NCBI RefSeq assembly: GCF_000023585.1
Contig: NC_012914.1
Location: 2,185,001 to 2,249,000 of the forward strand
DNA: 64,000 nucleotides
Reading direction: 5' to 3'
Source of the DNA: Paenibacillus sp. JDR-2
GTDB lineage: Bacteria > Bacillota > Bacilli > Paenibacillales > Paenibacillaceae
A program made the position numbers and the translations under genes. Below are positions 34,583 through 42,850 of this stretch, one piece after another (positions within the stretch are counted from its first letter, which is position 1; each line of letters starts with the position of its first letter). Below the pieces are notes generated by a model. That model ran no database searches. It saw only the letters and a list, made by a program, of their open reading frames with translations, and was not told where the DNA came from.

Positions 34583-34666
34583 GCCGGATATTCTCTCCTT
34601 AAAAGAATTGTGATATTATCGGCGCTTACGCCGAATGAAGCAATTCTTGCGTTGAAAGCATATAAA

Positions 34667-34778
34667 TTAAAAAAACTCCCGATTACCGCCGATGCCGAAA
34701 GAAGCATGCTGGTAATCGGGAGTTTACGGTTCCCGGTAGAAACCCCCGGCCCGTATTGCCGAGGTTATACGCAATATT
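34667..34778 (-). promoter_or_regulatory. purine riboswitch, adenine class, with terminator
   Basis: On the minus strand the aptamer core shows the conserved purine-riboswitch elements in order: GTATAA, P2 with loop AATACGG, GTTTCTACCGGG, and loop 3 CCGTAAA, followed by CTCCCGATTACC. The base at the specificity position (74 in xpt numbering) is T, giving GATTA where guanine riboswitches have GACTA, so adenine is the predicted ligand. CTCCCGATTACC (34722-34711) is also the 5' arm of a terminator with GGTAATCGGGAG (34687-34676) and a T run. Ligand binding would sequester that arm, predicting an ON switch. P1 is imperfect. Confidence 0.88.
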
Positions 34779-34785
34779 GGATTCT

Positions 34786-34814
34786 ATTGTAGAAGATGGA
34801 CTACGGGAATGCAA
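34786..34814 (-). promoter_or_regulatory. sigma-A promoter of ade
   Basis: On the minus strand TTGCAT (34814-34809) and TACAAT (34791-34786) are separated by exactly 17 nt. Initiation near 34779 would place the 5' end of the transcript right at the aptamer. It lies just after the gpmA stop codon. Confidence 0.7.
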
Positions 34815-34818
34815 CGAC

Positions 34819-35565
34819 TTATTTTGTCGAAGGCATGATATGCGTAGGAATCTGGCCGTTCGGATAGGGTCCTTCCCAGCCGAGATAGTAATGGCGGACC
34901 GGCTTCAGTTCATCATCCAGCTCATACACAAGCGGAATGCCGGTAGGGATATTCAAGTCTGCAATGCCGTCCGGCGGTATTTGGTCCAAATATTTGACCA
35001 GTGCCCGCAGCGTGTTCCCGTGGGCGGCTATAATAACCTGGCTTCCGGAGGAAATGGCGGGAGCTATTTCCGCATTCCAATACTTCAGAACCCTTGCCTC
35101 CGTGTCTTCCAAGTTTTCCGTTAACGGAAATTCGCCTTCCTTGAGTCCGAGGTAACGAGGGTCGGCAGCTGCGTATCTCGGATCGGTCGAGTCGAGTGCC
35201 GGAGGGCGGACGTCAACCGATCTGCGCCATAGATGCACCTGGTCCTCTCCGTATTTGGCGGCGGTTTCCGCTTTGTCCAGCCCTTGGAGAGCGCCGTAAT
35301 GCCGCTCATTCAACATCCAGCTTTTATGCTCCGGTATCCATAATAGATCCATCTCGTGAAGGATAATCCATAAGGTGCGGATGGCGCGTTTCAAGACGGA
35401 GGTATAGGCGATGTCGAAGACGTAGCCGTGTTTTTTCAGGATGCTTCCGGCTTCCCTGGCTTCATCCAGACCTTGCGTTGACAGGTCTACATCAGTCCAG
35501 CCCGTGAACCGGTTCTCGACATTCCATACGCTTTGTCCATGGCGGATCAGGACGATTTTTTTCAT
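34819..35565 (-). CDS. gpmA: 2,3-bisphosphoglycerate-dependent phosphoglycerate mutase
   Basis: The 248-residue protein begins [15 protein letters not shown], containing the phosphorylated His (LIRHG), and continues [23 protein letters not shown] and [13 protein letters not shown], all diagnostic of the cofactor-dependent mutase. It interconverts 3- and 2-phosphoglycerate. The frame extends upstream to 35628, but the family start and an AAGGTC ribosome site fix 35565. No terminator separates it from the ade promoter, so read-through would reach the riboswitch. Confidence 0.93.
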   Translation of the reverse strand: MKKIVLIRHGQSVWNVENRFTGWTDVDLSTQGLDEAREAGSILKKHGYVFDIAYTSVLKRAIRTLWIILHEMDLLWIPEHKSWMLNERHYGALQGLDKAETAAKYGEDQVHLWRRSVDVRPPALDSTDPRYAAADPRYLGLKEGEFPLTENLEDTEARVLKYWNAEIAPAISSGSQVIIAAHGNTLRALVKYLDQIPPDGIADLNIPTGIPLVYELDDELKPVRHYYLGWEGPYPNGQIPTHIMPSTK

Positions 35566-35613
35566 GAGGTGACCTTCTTTCCAAAGTTTGCTTATCTCTA
35601 TAATGTTTCCAAT

Positions 35614-35660
35614 CAAGAAAAAAAACAAGCCGACCCTGATAAAATCGGGTCAGCTTGTTC
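35614..35660 (-). terminator. MFS gene terminator
   Basis: ACAAGC-GACCCGAT-type stem: on the minus strand AACAAGCTGACCCGAT pairs with ATCAGGGTCGGCTTGTT, followed by TTTTTTCTT. Confidence 0.85.
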
Positions 35661-35675
35661 TAAATCTTTATCTTC

Positions 35676-36920
35676 TCAATGCGCTTCGGCATGGTCGACA
35701 TGCTTTAGATGTTTATGGTTCAACGCAATGAGGATAACGGCCAGGATAACGAAGCCGCCGCCGATATAGAACGGGGCCTGGAAATCGAACCACTCGGCGA
35801 ATTTGACCGCGTAATACGGAGCAAGCGCGCCGCCGATGAACCGAAGGAAGCTGTAAGCCGCGGATGCGGTTGGACGTTCGACCGGAGCGGCGTTCATAAC
35901 GGCCGTCGTGATAAGAGTATTATTGTTTCCGAGGAAGGCACCCGCAAGAATAACCATGCAGATGACGACCGCTTTTTCCGTTGTCCAGTAGCCCATCGCA
36001 AACAAGGTGCAAGCGAAAAGAACAAGCTGGATGCACATCGATTTGATTGTGCCCGAACGCCTTTGCAGCTTAGGAGCCATAAAGACGGAAGTGAATGCCA
36101 GCAGGAGACCCCAGCCTAGAAAGACATAGCCAAGTCCGTGAACATCCAGATGATGCAGATGGCCAAGAACCAGCGCGGCATACACGAGAAGGGTGAAGAA
36201 CCCGAAGTTGTACAGCGCCGCGGAAAGGCCAAAGATCAGAAGGGCGCGATGCTTCAAGGCACGGAACGGATCGAGAATGGAAGCTTTCTTTTTCACCGCT
36301 GTAACCGAAGGAGTCTTTGGCTTCGGCATCATGAAGGTGATCAGGCAGAACGCTACAATCATGAGGCAGGCAACGCCGTAGAACGGACTGCGCCAAGAGA
36401 TGGCGCCTAGCTCGCCGCCAAGCAGCGGACCAACGGAAATGCCAAGGCCTATGGCAACCTCAAACAAAATAATAGATTTGGCAACGCCAACGCGGGACAA
36501 GGAAACAATGGCAGACAGCGCGGTTGCTACAAAAAACGCATTGCCGAGACCCCAGCCGGCGCGCAGCCATACGATGGACATAACATTGTCAACGCTTCCG
36601 GCAAGCGCGGAAAAGATGGCGATAAGGACGATGCCGGTGAGCAGCATTTTTTTTGTGCCAAGCTTAGAGGAAAGGACGCCGGTTACTAACATGGCAACGG
36701 CCATGACGGCATTATAGCTCGTAAATAGAAGAGTAAGATCACTGTCCGACGCGTGAAGCTGATCCTTCATCATCGGCAGAATCGGGTCAACCAGGCCAAG
36801 ACCCATAAAGGCAATAATACTAGCGAATGCTATCGCCCATACGGCGATCGGCTGGTTGAACATGGACCCGGCGGGTTTAAGCGGAGCCGCGGTAGCTGCT
36901 GCTTTAGCAGTTGAAGACAT
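35676..36920 (-). CDS. MFS transporter, 12-helix drug-efflux-like
   Basis: The 414-residue protein has twelve hydrophobic segments, the DHA1-type start (FASIIAFMGLGLVDPILPMM), and the conserved motif A region VLSSKLGTKKML. Similar proteins export drugs or metabolites with proton antiport. Start 36920 is supported by GAGAGGGATAAC; the upstream extension is unlike the family. It is divergent from the oxidoreductase-ECF41 operon. A partial palindrome TTTACGTCAACGTTAAC (37009-37025) in the shared upstream region could be an operator. Confidence 0.85.
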   Translation of the reverse strand: MSSTAKAAATAAPLKPAGSMFNQPIAVWAIAFASIIAFMGLGLVDPILPMMKDQLHASDSDLTLLFTSYNAVMAVAMLVTGVLSSKLGTKKMLLTGIVLIAIFSALAGSVDNVMSIVWLRAGWGLGNAFFVATALSAIVSLSRVGVAKSIILFEVAIGLGISVGPLLGGELGAISWRSPFYGVACLMIVAFCLITFMMPKPKTPSVTAVKKKASILDPFRALKHRALLIFGLSAALYNFGFFTLLVYAALVLGHLHHLDVHGLGYVFLGWGLLLAFTSVFMAPKLQRRSGTIKSMCIQLVLFACTLFAMGYWTTEKAVVICMVILAGAFLGNNNTLITTAVMNAAPVERPTASAAYSFLRFIGGALAPYYAVKFAEWFDFQAPFYIGGGFVILAVILIALNHKHLKHVDHAEAH

Positions 36921-37086
36921 AATTGGCGTTATCCCTCTCTTTACATAAAATGGTTTAGTCTCTTGAAACAGAATCAGCAAACGAACCCATCGTACCGTCA
37001 CATTAATCTTTACGTCAACGTTAACTTTGTGCTAATTCCTAGCCGAAGAAATAGTTTTAATTATTTTTAGAAATTGAAATATCTGC

Positions 37087-37113
37087 TGTCACAAATAAAG
37101 AGCTCTCCACGTT
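37087..37113 (+). promoter_or_regulatory. predicted ECF41 promoter
   Basis: TGTCACA (37087-37093), a 16-nt spacer, and CGTT (37110-37113). ECF41 sigma factors are known to recognise TGTCACA and CGTC elements with this spacing, upstream of their own oxidoreductase-sigma operons. The -10 element differs from CGTC at one base. Confidence 0.75.
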
Positions 37114-37147
37114 CTATTTGCAAAAGAACAAAAAGGAGAGATCATCT

Positions 37148-38335
37148 ATGAAAGAATGGACTGTGGTTGTCGCTGGCGGCGGGTATGCGGGAATTCATGC
37201 GGTAAAAGCGGTTTGGAAGCAGTATGGCGCTCATGCGGAAGGACGGAAGCTTCGCCTTCTATTATTGGATCCGAATTCTTATCATCTGCGCAAGGTGCTC
37301 TTGTTCAAGCCGGCGGTAGGGGCTGACCCGATCACGGTGCCCTGGCAGCAAATTTTGCCGGAAACGGCCGAACACGTGCAAGGAAAAGCACGGCATGTAG
37401 ATGCGGATGCAAAGGTGCTCGAGTATGAGGATGCGGAAGGCAAATTCGTACGGCTCGCCTACGACACGTTGGTTGTTGCGATTGGCAGCGTTGCCCGCGA
37501 GACGGAGTCCGCGCTTGGAGGCATTGCCCTTACGGGTATGGAGTCGGCTGTCCGAATCAGGGAAGCGTGGAGCTATAATATGCAGGCTGCAAGGGTGGAA
37601 AACAACGCGGGGGAACACCGTCGCCTGCTCACGGCAGCCGTTGCCGGAGCGGGAATAACCGGCATTGAGACAGCATCGGAGTTAGCGTACGCCATGAGAG
37701 AAGAAGCTGCCAGGCAGGGACTTAACCCCGAAGAAATCCGGGTTCATCTGTTGAATGCCCAGGACCGTTTGTTTCAGGAAGGATCGGTGAAGGCAAGCCG
37801 CAAGCTGGAGGAGGAGCTGGCGAAATGCGGCGTATCCGTGCATCATCGCAGCAAAGCGGTACGCGAGGAGAATGGCAGTCTATTGCTCTCAAGCGGTGGA
37901 GCTCTGCAGGTTAGCCTTACGGTATGGACACTTGGACTTGTTCCAAATCCGGCCATTCGCAGCTTCGGTCTGCCGGTAACGAAGGACGGCAGGCTTATCG
38001 TGGACGAATGCTATCGCGTGAAGGATGCCCGTGGCGTGTATGCCATTGGGGACTGCGCGTTTATCGTGGACCCGGATAATGGGGAAGCCGCCCGAATGAC
38101 CTGTAAAGAGGCGATTCCGCAGGCTCAGCGATTAGGCAAAATCATTGCGGCGGATAAAAACGGCAGCCAGGCTCCCCGCCATAAACAGGTGATGGATGGT
38201 TTTACGATTGGACTTGGTCCGGGACGGGGAATGACATGGACGCGCAAATGGGGGCTTGATATAATCATTTCGGGAAGTTTATCTTATAAAATCAAACGCT
38301 TCGTCTGGGATTATGCGAGTATGCTGAAATCATAA
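37148..38335 (+). CDS. NAD(P)/FAD-dependent oxidoreductase (NDH-2 like), ECF41 partner
   Basis: The 395-residue flavoprotein has an N-terminal FAD motif (WTVVVAGGGYAGIHAV), a second nucleotide-binding site (TAAVAGAGITGIETASELAYA) and the C-terminal FAD motif GVYAIGDCAF. It resembles type II NADH dehydrogenases but lacks an obvious membrane-binding C-terminal amphipathic extension that I can identify. ECF41 sigma genes are typically linked to carboxymuconolactone decarboxylase, oxidoreductase or epimerase (COE) genes, and this is the oxidoreductase case. AAAGGAG precedes ATG 37148. The sigma gene follows 11 nt downstream. Confidence 0.88.
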   Translation: MKEWTVVVAGGGYAGIHAVKAVWKQYGAHAEGRKLRLLLLDPNSYHLRKVLLFKPAVGADPITVPWQQILPETAEHVQGKARHVDADAKVLEYEDAEGKFVRLAYDTLVVAIGSVARETESALGGIALTGMESAVRIREAWSYNMQAARVENNAGEHRRLLTAAVAGAGITGIETASELAYAMREEAARQGLNPEEIRVHLLNAQDRLFQEGSVKASRKLEEELAKCGVSVHHRSKAVREENGSLLLSSGGALQVSLTVWTLGLVPNPAIRSFGLPVTKDGRLIVDECYRVKDARGVYAIGDCAFIVDPDNGEAARMTCKEAIPQAQRLGKIIAADKNGSQAPRHKQVMDGFTIGLGPGRGMTWTRKWGLDIIISGSLSYKIKRFVWDYASMLKS

Positions 38336-38346
38336 GGAGACGTCAT

Positions 38347-39201
38347 ATGATTGAGCTGTACGAACGTTATAAAGGGTTGTTGTTTAGCCTTGCTTATCAG
38401 TTAACCGGCTCTGCTGCCGATGCGGAGGATGCGGTTCAGGACGTATTCCTCAAGGTGCAGAATATGAACCCGGAAAAGCTGCATGAGCCCAAAGCGTATT
38501 TGTGCAAAATGATAACGAATCGCTGCCTGGATCATCTTCGTTCGGCAAGAGTACGCCGGGAGCAATATGTCGGTCCGTGGCTGCCGGAGCCGATAGCACA
38601 ATACTACGATGACGGTCTGGAGGAAGTAGTCCGCCATGACCTGCTGTCCTACGCCATGCTTGCGCTGCTCGAAAGGCTGTCTCCTTCGGAACGGGCCGTA
38701 TTTGTTCTGCGCGAAGCGCTGGGGTTCGATTATCCCGCTATTGCCGAATTAACGGGGAAAAGCGAGCAAAACTGCCGCAAGCTGATGAGCCGGGCGAGAG
38801 CGAAGATGGGGTTAACGGAAGAAGAGCTGCTGACTGGCGGTACAATCGAGCAGGCATGGATTAACCGGTTTGTAGCAGCCTTATCCGAAGGCGAGGTAGA
38901 CATCGTGCTGTCCATGCTTGCGGAAGATGCCGTGCTTGTATCCGACGGAGGAGGCAAAGCATCGGCGGCTGTCCGGCCAATCGAAACAAGGGAGCGCGTG
39001 GCGCAGTTCCTGCTGGGCATTTTCCGCAAATCCCAGATTACGAGCCATATGACGGTAGAGCTAAAACCGCTGAACGGGGAACCAGCCTTCGTATTCCGTC
39101 AAGAAGGAATCGTCGATTCGGTCGTATTTCTTGAGCAGCGAGAAGAGGTTCTTCACCGTATATTTATCGTCCGCAACCCGGATAAGCTTCACAATGTATA
39201 A
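38347..39201 (+). CDS. ECF41-family RNA polymerase sigma factor with SnoaL-like C-terminal domain
   Basis: The 284-residue protein has sigma region 2 (about 5-70, AYQLTGSAADAEDAVQDVFL) and region 4 (about 105-155). The SnoaL/NTF2-like C-terminal domain (about 165-280) is characteristic of ECF41. The hallmark motifs are present: WLPEP in the linker (78-82), DGGGK (200-204) and NPDKL near the C-terminus. In this group the fused domain replaces a separate anti-sigma factor. The operon carries a matching promoter upstream, implying autoregulation. Confidence 0.93.
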   Translation: MIELYERYKGLLFSLAYQLTGSAADAEDAVQDVFLKVQNMNPEKLHEPKAYLCKMITNRCLDHLRSARVRREQYVGPWLPEPIAQYYDDGLEEVVRHDLLSYAMLALLERLSPSERAVFVLREALGFDYPAIAELTGKSEQNCRKLMSRARAKMGLTEEELLTGGTIEQAWINRFVAALSEGEVDIVLSMLAEDAVLVSDGGGKASAAVRPIETRERVAQFLLGIFRKSQITSHMTVELKPLNGEPAFVFRQEGIVDSVVFLEQREEVLHRIFIVRNPDKLHNV

Positions 39202-39247
39202 AAAAACGGTTGTGCTTGTTAAAAACAGGCACAACCGTTTTTTTATT
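39200..39247. terminator. bidirectional terminator
   Basis: AAAAAAACGGTTGTGC pairs with GCACAACCGTTTTTTT; it serves the sigma gene on the plus strand and the Gfo/Idh gene on the minus strand. Confidence 0.9.
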
Positions 39248-40347
39248 TATTTCGCTACTTTTTCGCGATTGAGGTATACCGTCTCGCCAGTGCGGGCGGA
39301 TTCGTAAATCGCTTCCAAAATCTCGGTTACGACAAGAGCCTGCTCTGCTTTAACTACCAGATCCGTATCGTTTTGGATTGCGCTGATCCAAGCTGCGCAT
39401 TCCACGTCGATATCGCGCTCCGAAGCGCCGTCATAGAACGCCACGCCGCCAGCGGAAAGGTCGATTTCCTTAACGAACAAACGGCTGTTCTCTTCACCAT
39501 TGATGCGAAGACCGTTCTTCATGTCCGCTCCGCCTTCCGTACCGCAAAGCGTACATTTTGCTTCGTCGATATCAAGCGTATTCAGCGCCCAGCTTGCTTC
39601 AAGCGTAATTGTTGCACCGTTCTCCATTTTGATAAAGCCTACTGCGGAATCTTCTACCGTAAATTTCGCGGGATCCCATGGGCCCCAAGCGTTAGCGGCA
39701 TTTTCTTTCGAGCCCAGCTTATGGAATACGGAGCCTGTTACGGAAACCGGCTTGTAGTTGTCCATCATCCACAGCGTCAGGTCAAGCGCGTGAGTACCGA
39801 TATCGATAAGCGGTCCGCCGCCTTGTTTCTCTTCGTCGAGGAATACGCCCCATGTTGGAACCGCGCGGCGGCGGATAGCATGAGCACGAGCATAGTAGAT
39901 TTCACCAAGCTCGCCTTGCTCGCAAACCTTTTTGAGGACTTGGCTGTCCGGACGGAAACGGTTGTTGTAACCGATTGTCAGTTTTTTGCCTGTGCGTTTC
40001 GCGGCATCCAGCATAGCTCTCGCTTCAGCAGCCGTTTTAGCCATTGGCTTTTCGCACATAACATGCTTGCCGGCTTCAAGGGAATCTATCGTAATAAAGG
40101 AGTGCGAGTCATTAGGCGTTAATACATGTACAACATCGATCGAAGGATCGGCAATCAGCTCGCGGTAATCCGCGTATACTTTCGAGCCTTCAGCGCCGTA
40201 TTTTTGAGATGCTTCTTCAGCGCGTTCCACTACAACGTCGCAAAAGGCAACGATTTCAACATTCTTGTTCTTGCTGAGTGCAGGAAGATGCTTGCCATTA
40301 GCGATACCGCCGCAGCCGATGATACCAACCTTTAGTAATTTACTCAT
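39247..40347 (-). CDS. Gfo/Idh/MocA family oxidoreductase
   Basis: The 366-residue protein has a Rossmann N-domain (VGIIGCGGIANGKHLPAL), the catalytic-region motif MCEKPMAKT with conserved Lys, and the C-terminal beta-sheet domain with GGGPLIDIGTHALDLTLWMM. Members oxidise sugars or inositols with NAD(P). Start has GGAGG upstream. It is divergent from a second family member and an AraC regulator, suggesting a joint sugar or cyclitol pathway; substrate unknown. Confidence 0.9.
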   Translation of the reverse strand: MSKLLKVGIIGCGGIANGKHLPALSKNKNVEIVAFCDVVVERAEEASQKYGAEGSKVYADYRELIADPSIDVVHVLTPNDSHSFITIDSLEAGKHVMCEKPMAKTAAEARAMLDAAKRTGKKLTIGYNNRFRPDSQVLKKVCEQGELGEIYYARAHAIRRRAVPTWGVFLDEEKQGGGPLIDIGTHALDLTLWMMDNYKPVSVTGSVFHKLGSKENAANAWGPWDPAKFTVEDSAVGFIKMENGATITLEASWALNTLDIDEAKCTLCGTEGGADMKNGLRINGEENSRLFVKEIDLSAGGVAFYDGASERDIDVECAAWISAIQNDTDLVVKAEQALVVTEILEAIYESARTGETVYLNREKVAK

Positions 40348-40397
40348 GTCCAGCCTCCGTTTAAATGGATTTATAGAAAAAAGTTGTTTATGCCCTT

Positions 40398-40427
40398 ACT
40401 ATAGGTTTGACCGATATTTAGAGTCAA
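40398..40427 (-). promoter_or_regulatory. sigma-A promoter of the minus-strand Gfo/Idh gene
   Basis: On the minus strand TTGACT (40427-40422), an 18-nt spacer and TATAGT (40403-40398). The -35 box overlaps a TTAGAGTCA repeat that recurs at 40464-40472 next to a TATAAT (40459-40464) facing the plus-strand gene, suggesting joint control of the divergent pair. Confidence 0.5.
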
Positions 40428-40579
40428 TAAGGCTATAAAAAAGTTCTTGTCTGTGTCGTATAATTAGAGTCAGAATGTCTTTATGTTCTAGTTTTACTTT
40501 GGTAAATGGTATGCTACCTTAGAAATAAGTCGTAAATATGAAGTTATCCAAAATAATCGGTCTGAGGAGTGGAAGTTAT

Positions 40580-41572
40580 ATGATTAGAGTCGCAATGTTA
40601 AGCTATTGGCATGTTCATGCATGGGATTACACGAGAGAGGCGCAAGCGCATCCGGATACGGAAATCGTAGCGGTATGGGACGAAATTCCGGCTAGAGGCG
40701 AGGAAGCGGCTTCCAAGTTAGGCGTTCCTTTCTTCTCTAATCTGGATGAGCTTCTTGCACGCGAAGATATTGACGGAGTTATCGTGGACGCGCCTTCCAA
40801 TATTCACCGCGAGGTTATGGTAAAAGCCGCGCAAGCCGGCAAGCATATCTTTACGGAAAAAGTGTTGGCGCTTACAACGAAAGAAGTTAACGAGATTCTG
40901 GCGGCAGTGGAAGAAGCGGGCGTTAAGCTGACCGTATCGCTGCCAAGACTTAACGACTGGTATACGCCTTCCATTCAGAACGTGCTGGAATCCGGCATTC
41001 TGGGCAAAGTTACCTTGACGCGCGTCCGCTTGTCCCATAACGGCGCAATCGCAAACTGGCTTCCGGAGCATTTCTACAGCCTGGAGCAATGCGGCGGCGG
41101 CGCTCTGATTGACCTGGGCTGCCATCCGATGTATTTGACTAGACTTTTCCTTGGCGAAATGCCGGTTCAGGTTCAAGCTTCGTACGGTTACGTAACAGGC
41201 AAAGACGTAGAGGATAACGCGGTTTCCATTCTCACGACGGCTGGCGGCGCTATCGGTATCGTGGAAGCGGGCTTTGTGAATGCCCATTCGCCATTCACGA
41301 TCGAGATCCACGGCACGGAAGGCTCGCTCTTGTACGGTACGCCTGAGGACCGCGTTCTTGTCCGCAGCAATAAGAACGGGGAATCGGAGTGGACGGAAGC
41401 GGATAAGGCAAGCGGCCGCATTAAGGCATTCGAGCAATGGGCTGACCATATCCAAAATAATACGGTTGCAGCAGAGAACATCCGCATGGCACAGGATCTG
41501 ACGGCGCTGATGGAAGCATCTAACCGCTCGGTTGCTGAGAAGCGGGCTGTACGTATTGAAGAAATCCGCTAA
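40580..41572 (+). CDS. Gfo/Idh/MocA family oxidoreductase (second)
   Basis: The 330-residue protein starts MIRVAMLSYWHVHAWDY after GAGGAGTGG; the frame opens earlier but without support. It has the Rossmann region (EIVAVWDEIPARGEEAA), the FTEKVLALTTKEV segment in place of the usual EKP motif, and the family C-domain (GGGALIDLGCHPMYLTRLFLG). The Pro of EKP is replaced by Val, so its catalytic properties may differ from typical members. The AraC regulator gene follows 4 nt downstream, indicating an operon. Confidence 0.88.
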   Translation: MIRVAMLSYWHVHAWDYTREAQAHPDTEIVAVWDEIPARGEEAASKLGVPFFSNLDELLAREDIDGVIVDAPSNIHREVMVKAAQAGKHIFTEKVLALTTKEVNEILAAVEEAGVKLTVSLPRLNDWYTPSIQNVLESGILGKVTLTRVRLSHNGAIANWLPEHFYSLEQCGGGALIDLGCHPMYLTRLFLGEMPVQVQASYGYVTGKDVEDNAVSILTTAGGAIGIVEAGFVNAHSPFTIEIHGTEGSLLYGTPEDRVLVRSNKNGESEWTEADKASGRIKAFEQWADHIQNNTVAAENIRMAQDLTALMEASNRSVAEKRAVRIEEIR

Positions 41573-41576
41573 TACA

Positions 41577-42566
41577 ATGACTGGCATGGATGAACGGGAG
41601 CAGATCGTGGAGACCGACAGCAAGGTTAGCGCAAGACCGTATCCTTATGCCATTATGAAAGAAAAGATGGACGCGCTTGAACGGCTTGATCTGCATTTCA
41701 GATGGGGTCGTTACGGAATCAGGGTGCTCAAATGGCATCTGACCACCTTTAAACCCGGCCAGCTGATCAAATTCCATAAGCATTCGGAGTTTGAATTCCA
41801 CTTCGTGCCGCGCGGCAAAGGAACGGTCACCTTGATTGACCATATTTACAAGCTGAACAGCGGCATGTTTTATTTGACGGGTCCTGGCGTTGTGCATCAG
41901 CAAACGGCAGATAACCGGTCCGGCATGGAAGAGCTGTGTCTGCATGTGGATATCACGCGTCTTCCAGGCGGAGAGGAAAGGGAAGAATGGGGCTCGGAGT
42001 GGGAAAATAAAGAGTCGGAAGCCTGTATTCAGGCGCTGACCGATTTTCCGCTTCGGCCGTTTATGGATCAGCATGATGCCATGACATGCTTCCTTCAGGC
42101 TTACATGGCTTGGCGATCCGGCGAGCTTGGGGCTTATACGACAATCCGCCAGTCTTTGATTCAAATATTGCTGCGCGCCGCCAAAGCGACCGTTGACCGG
42201 GATGGCCAGCAGATGCTTCCAGCGCGGGATATTCAAGCGCATCGCTTCGAGATGGCGCAGCAGTATATTTACGATAATTACGCAAGACCGCTAACCCTGC
42301 AGGAAGTTGCGGACCGGATCCAGATCAGTACAAGACAGCTGCAGCGCGTCTTTCACCGGTACGGGGTAAGCTCCTTCAGCAGCTATTTGGAGGATTTCCG
42401 GCTGCAGCGTATTTGCGAAGAACTGGTCGAGACCTCGAATACGGTGGAGTCCATCGCGGTCAACCATGGCTTTACGAATACGAACTACCTGTTCCAGGTG
42501 TTCAAGAAGAAGATGGGGATGACACCGCTCGCTTATCGTCAGCGTCATCAGTTAACGAGTGTATGA
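41577..42566 (+). CDS. AraC-family regulator with cupin-type sensor domain
   Basis: The 329-residue regulator has an N-terminal cupin-like AraC-binding domain (about 50-150, HKHSEFEFHFVPRGKGTVTL) and C-terminal HTH pair (LTLQEVADRIQISTRQLQRVF; NHGFTNTNYLFQVFKKKMGMTP). The start is uncertain: ATG 41577 or 41586, neither with a strong ribosome site, suggesting coupling to the preceding dehydrogenase. It probably controls the divergent dehydrogenase genes through the TTAGAGTCA repeats. Confidence 0.88.
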   Translation: MTGMDEREQIVETDSKVSARPYPYAIMKEKMDALERLDLHFRWGRYGIRVLKWHLTTFKPGQLIKFHKHSEFEFHFVPRGKGTVTLIDHIYKLNSGMFYLTGPGVVHQQTADNRSGMEELCLHVDITRLPGGEEREEWGSEWENKESEACIQALTDFPLRPFMDQHDAMTCFLQAYMAWRSGELGAYTTIRQSLIQILLRAAKATVDRDGQQMLPARDIQAHRFEMAQQYIYDNYARPLTLQEVADRIQISTRQLQRVFHRYGVSSFSSYLEDFRLQRICEELVETSNTVESIAVNHGFTNTNYLFQVFKKKMGMTPLAYRQRHQLTSV

Positions 42567-42573
42567 GAGTTAA

Positions 42574-42627
42574 GGGCTGTTCCAAAAGTAGTCATTCATT
42601 TAGATGACTTTTGGGACAGCCTTTGTT
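42574..42627 (+). terminator. intrinsic terminator
   Basis: GGCTGTTCCAAAAGTAGTCAT pairs with ATGACTTTTGGGACAGCC, followed by a T-rich stretch. Confidence 0.85.
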
Positions 42628-42686
42628 TCATTTCGCGTATGCTGGATTTTCTACAGTAAAATTGGCTAAAAAGGAAGGAATTTATG

Positions 42687-42780
42687 GCTACATTGGATTG
42701 GCTCCATTTAGCATAGAATCCAACGCAGGTCGAATTCCAAGTTTAAATCGCGCGTTATGCTGCGAGAAATCCAATGTAGC
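42687..42780. repeat. 94-bp element with 13-bp terminal inverted repeats
   Basis: GCTACATTGGATT (42687-42699) and AATCCAATGTAGC (42768-42780) are perfect inverted copies 68 nt apart. The interior contains further short palindromic pieces. It lies in non-coding sequence between an AraC gene's terminator and the next AraC gene. A short non-autonomous mobile repeat is possible; a simple long hairpin is the alternative. Confidence 0.45.
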
Positions 42781-42850
42781 TATTTTGTAATTACAATGAG
42801 AAATTAGTTTATAAAATAATGGTGATCGTAAAACGGATTCGAGTGTCTCT

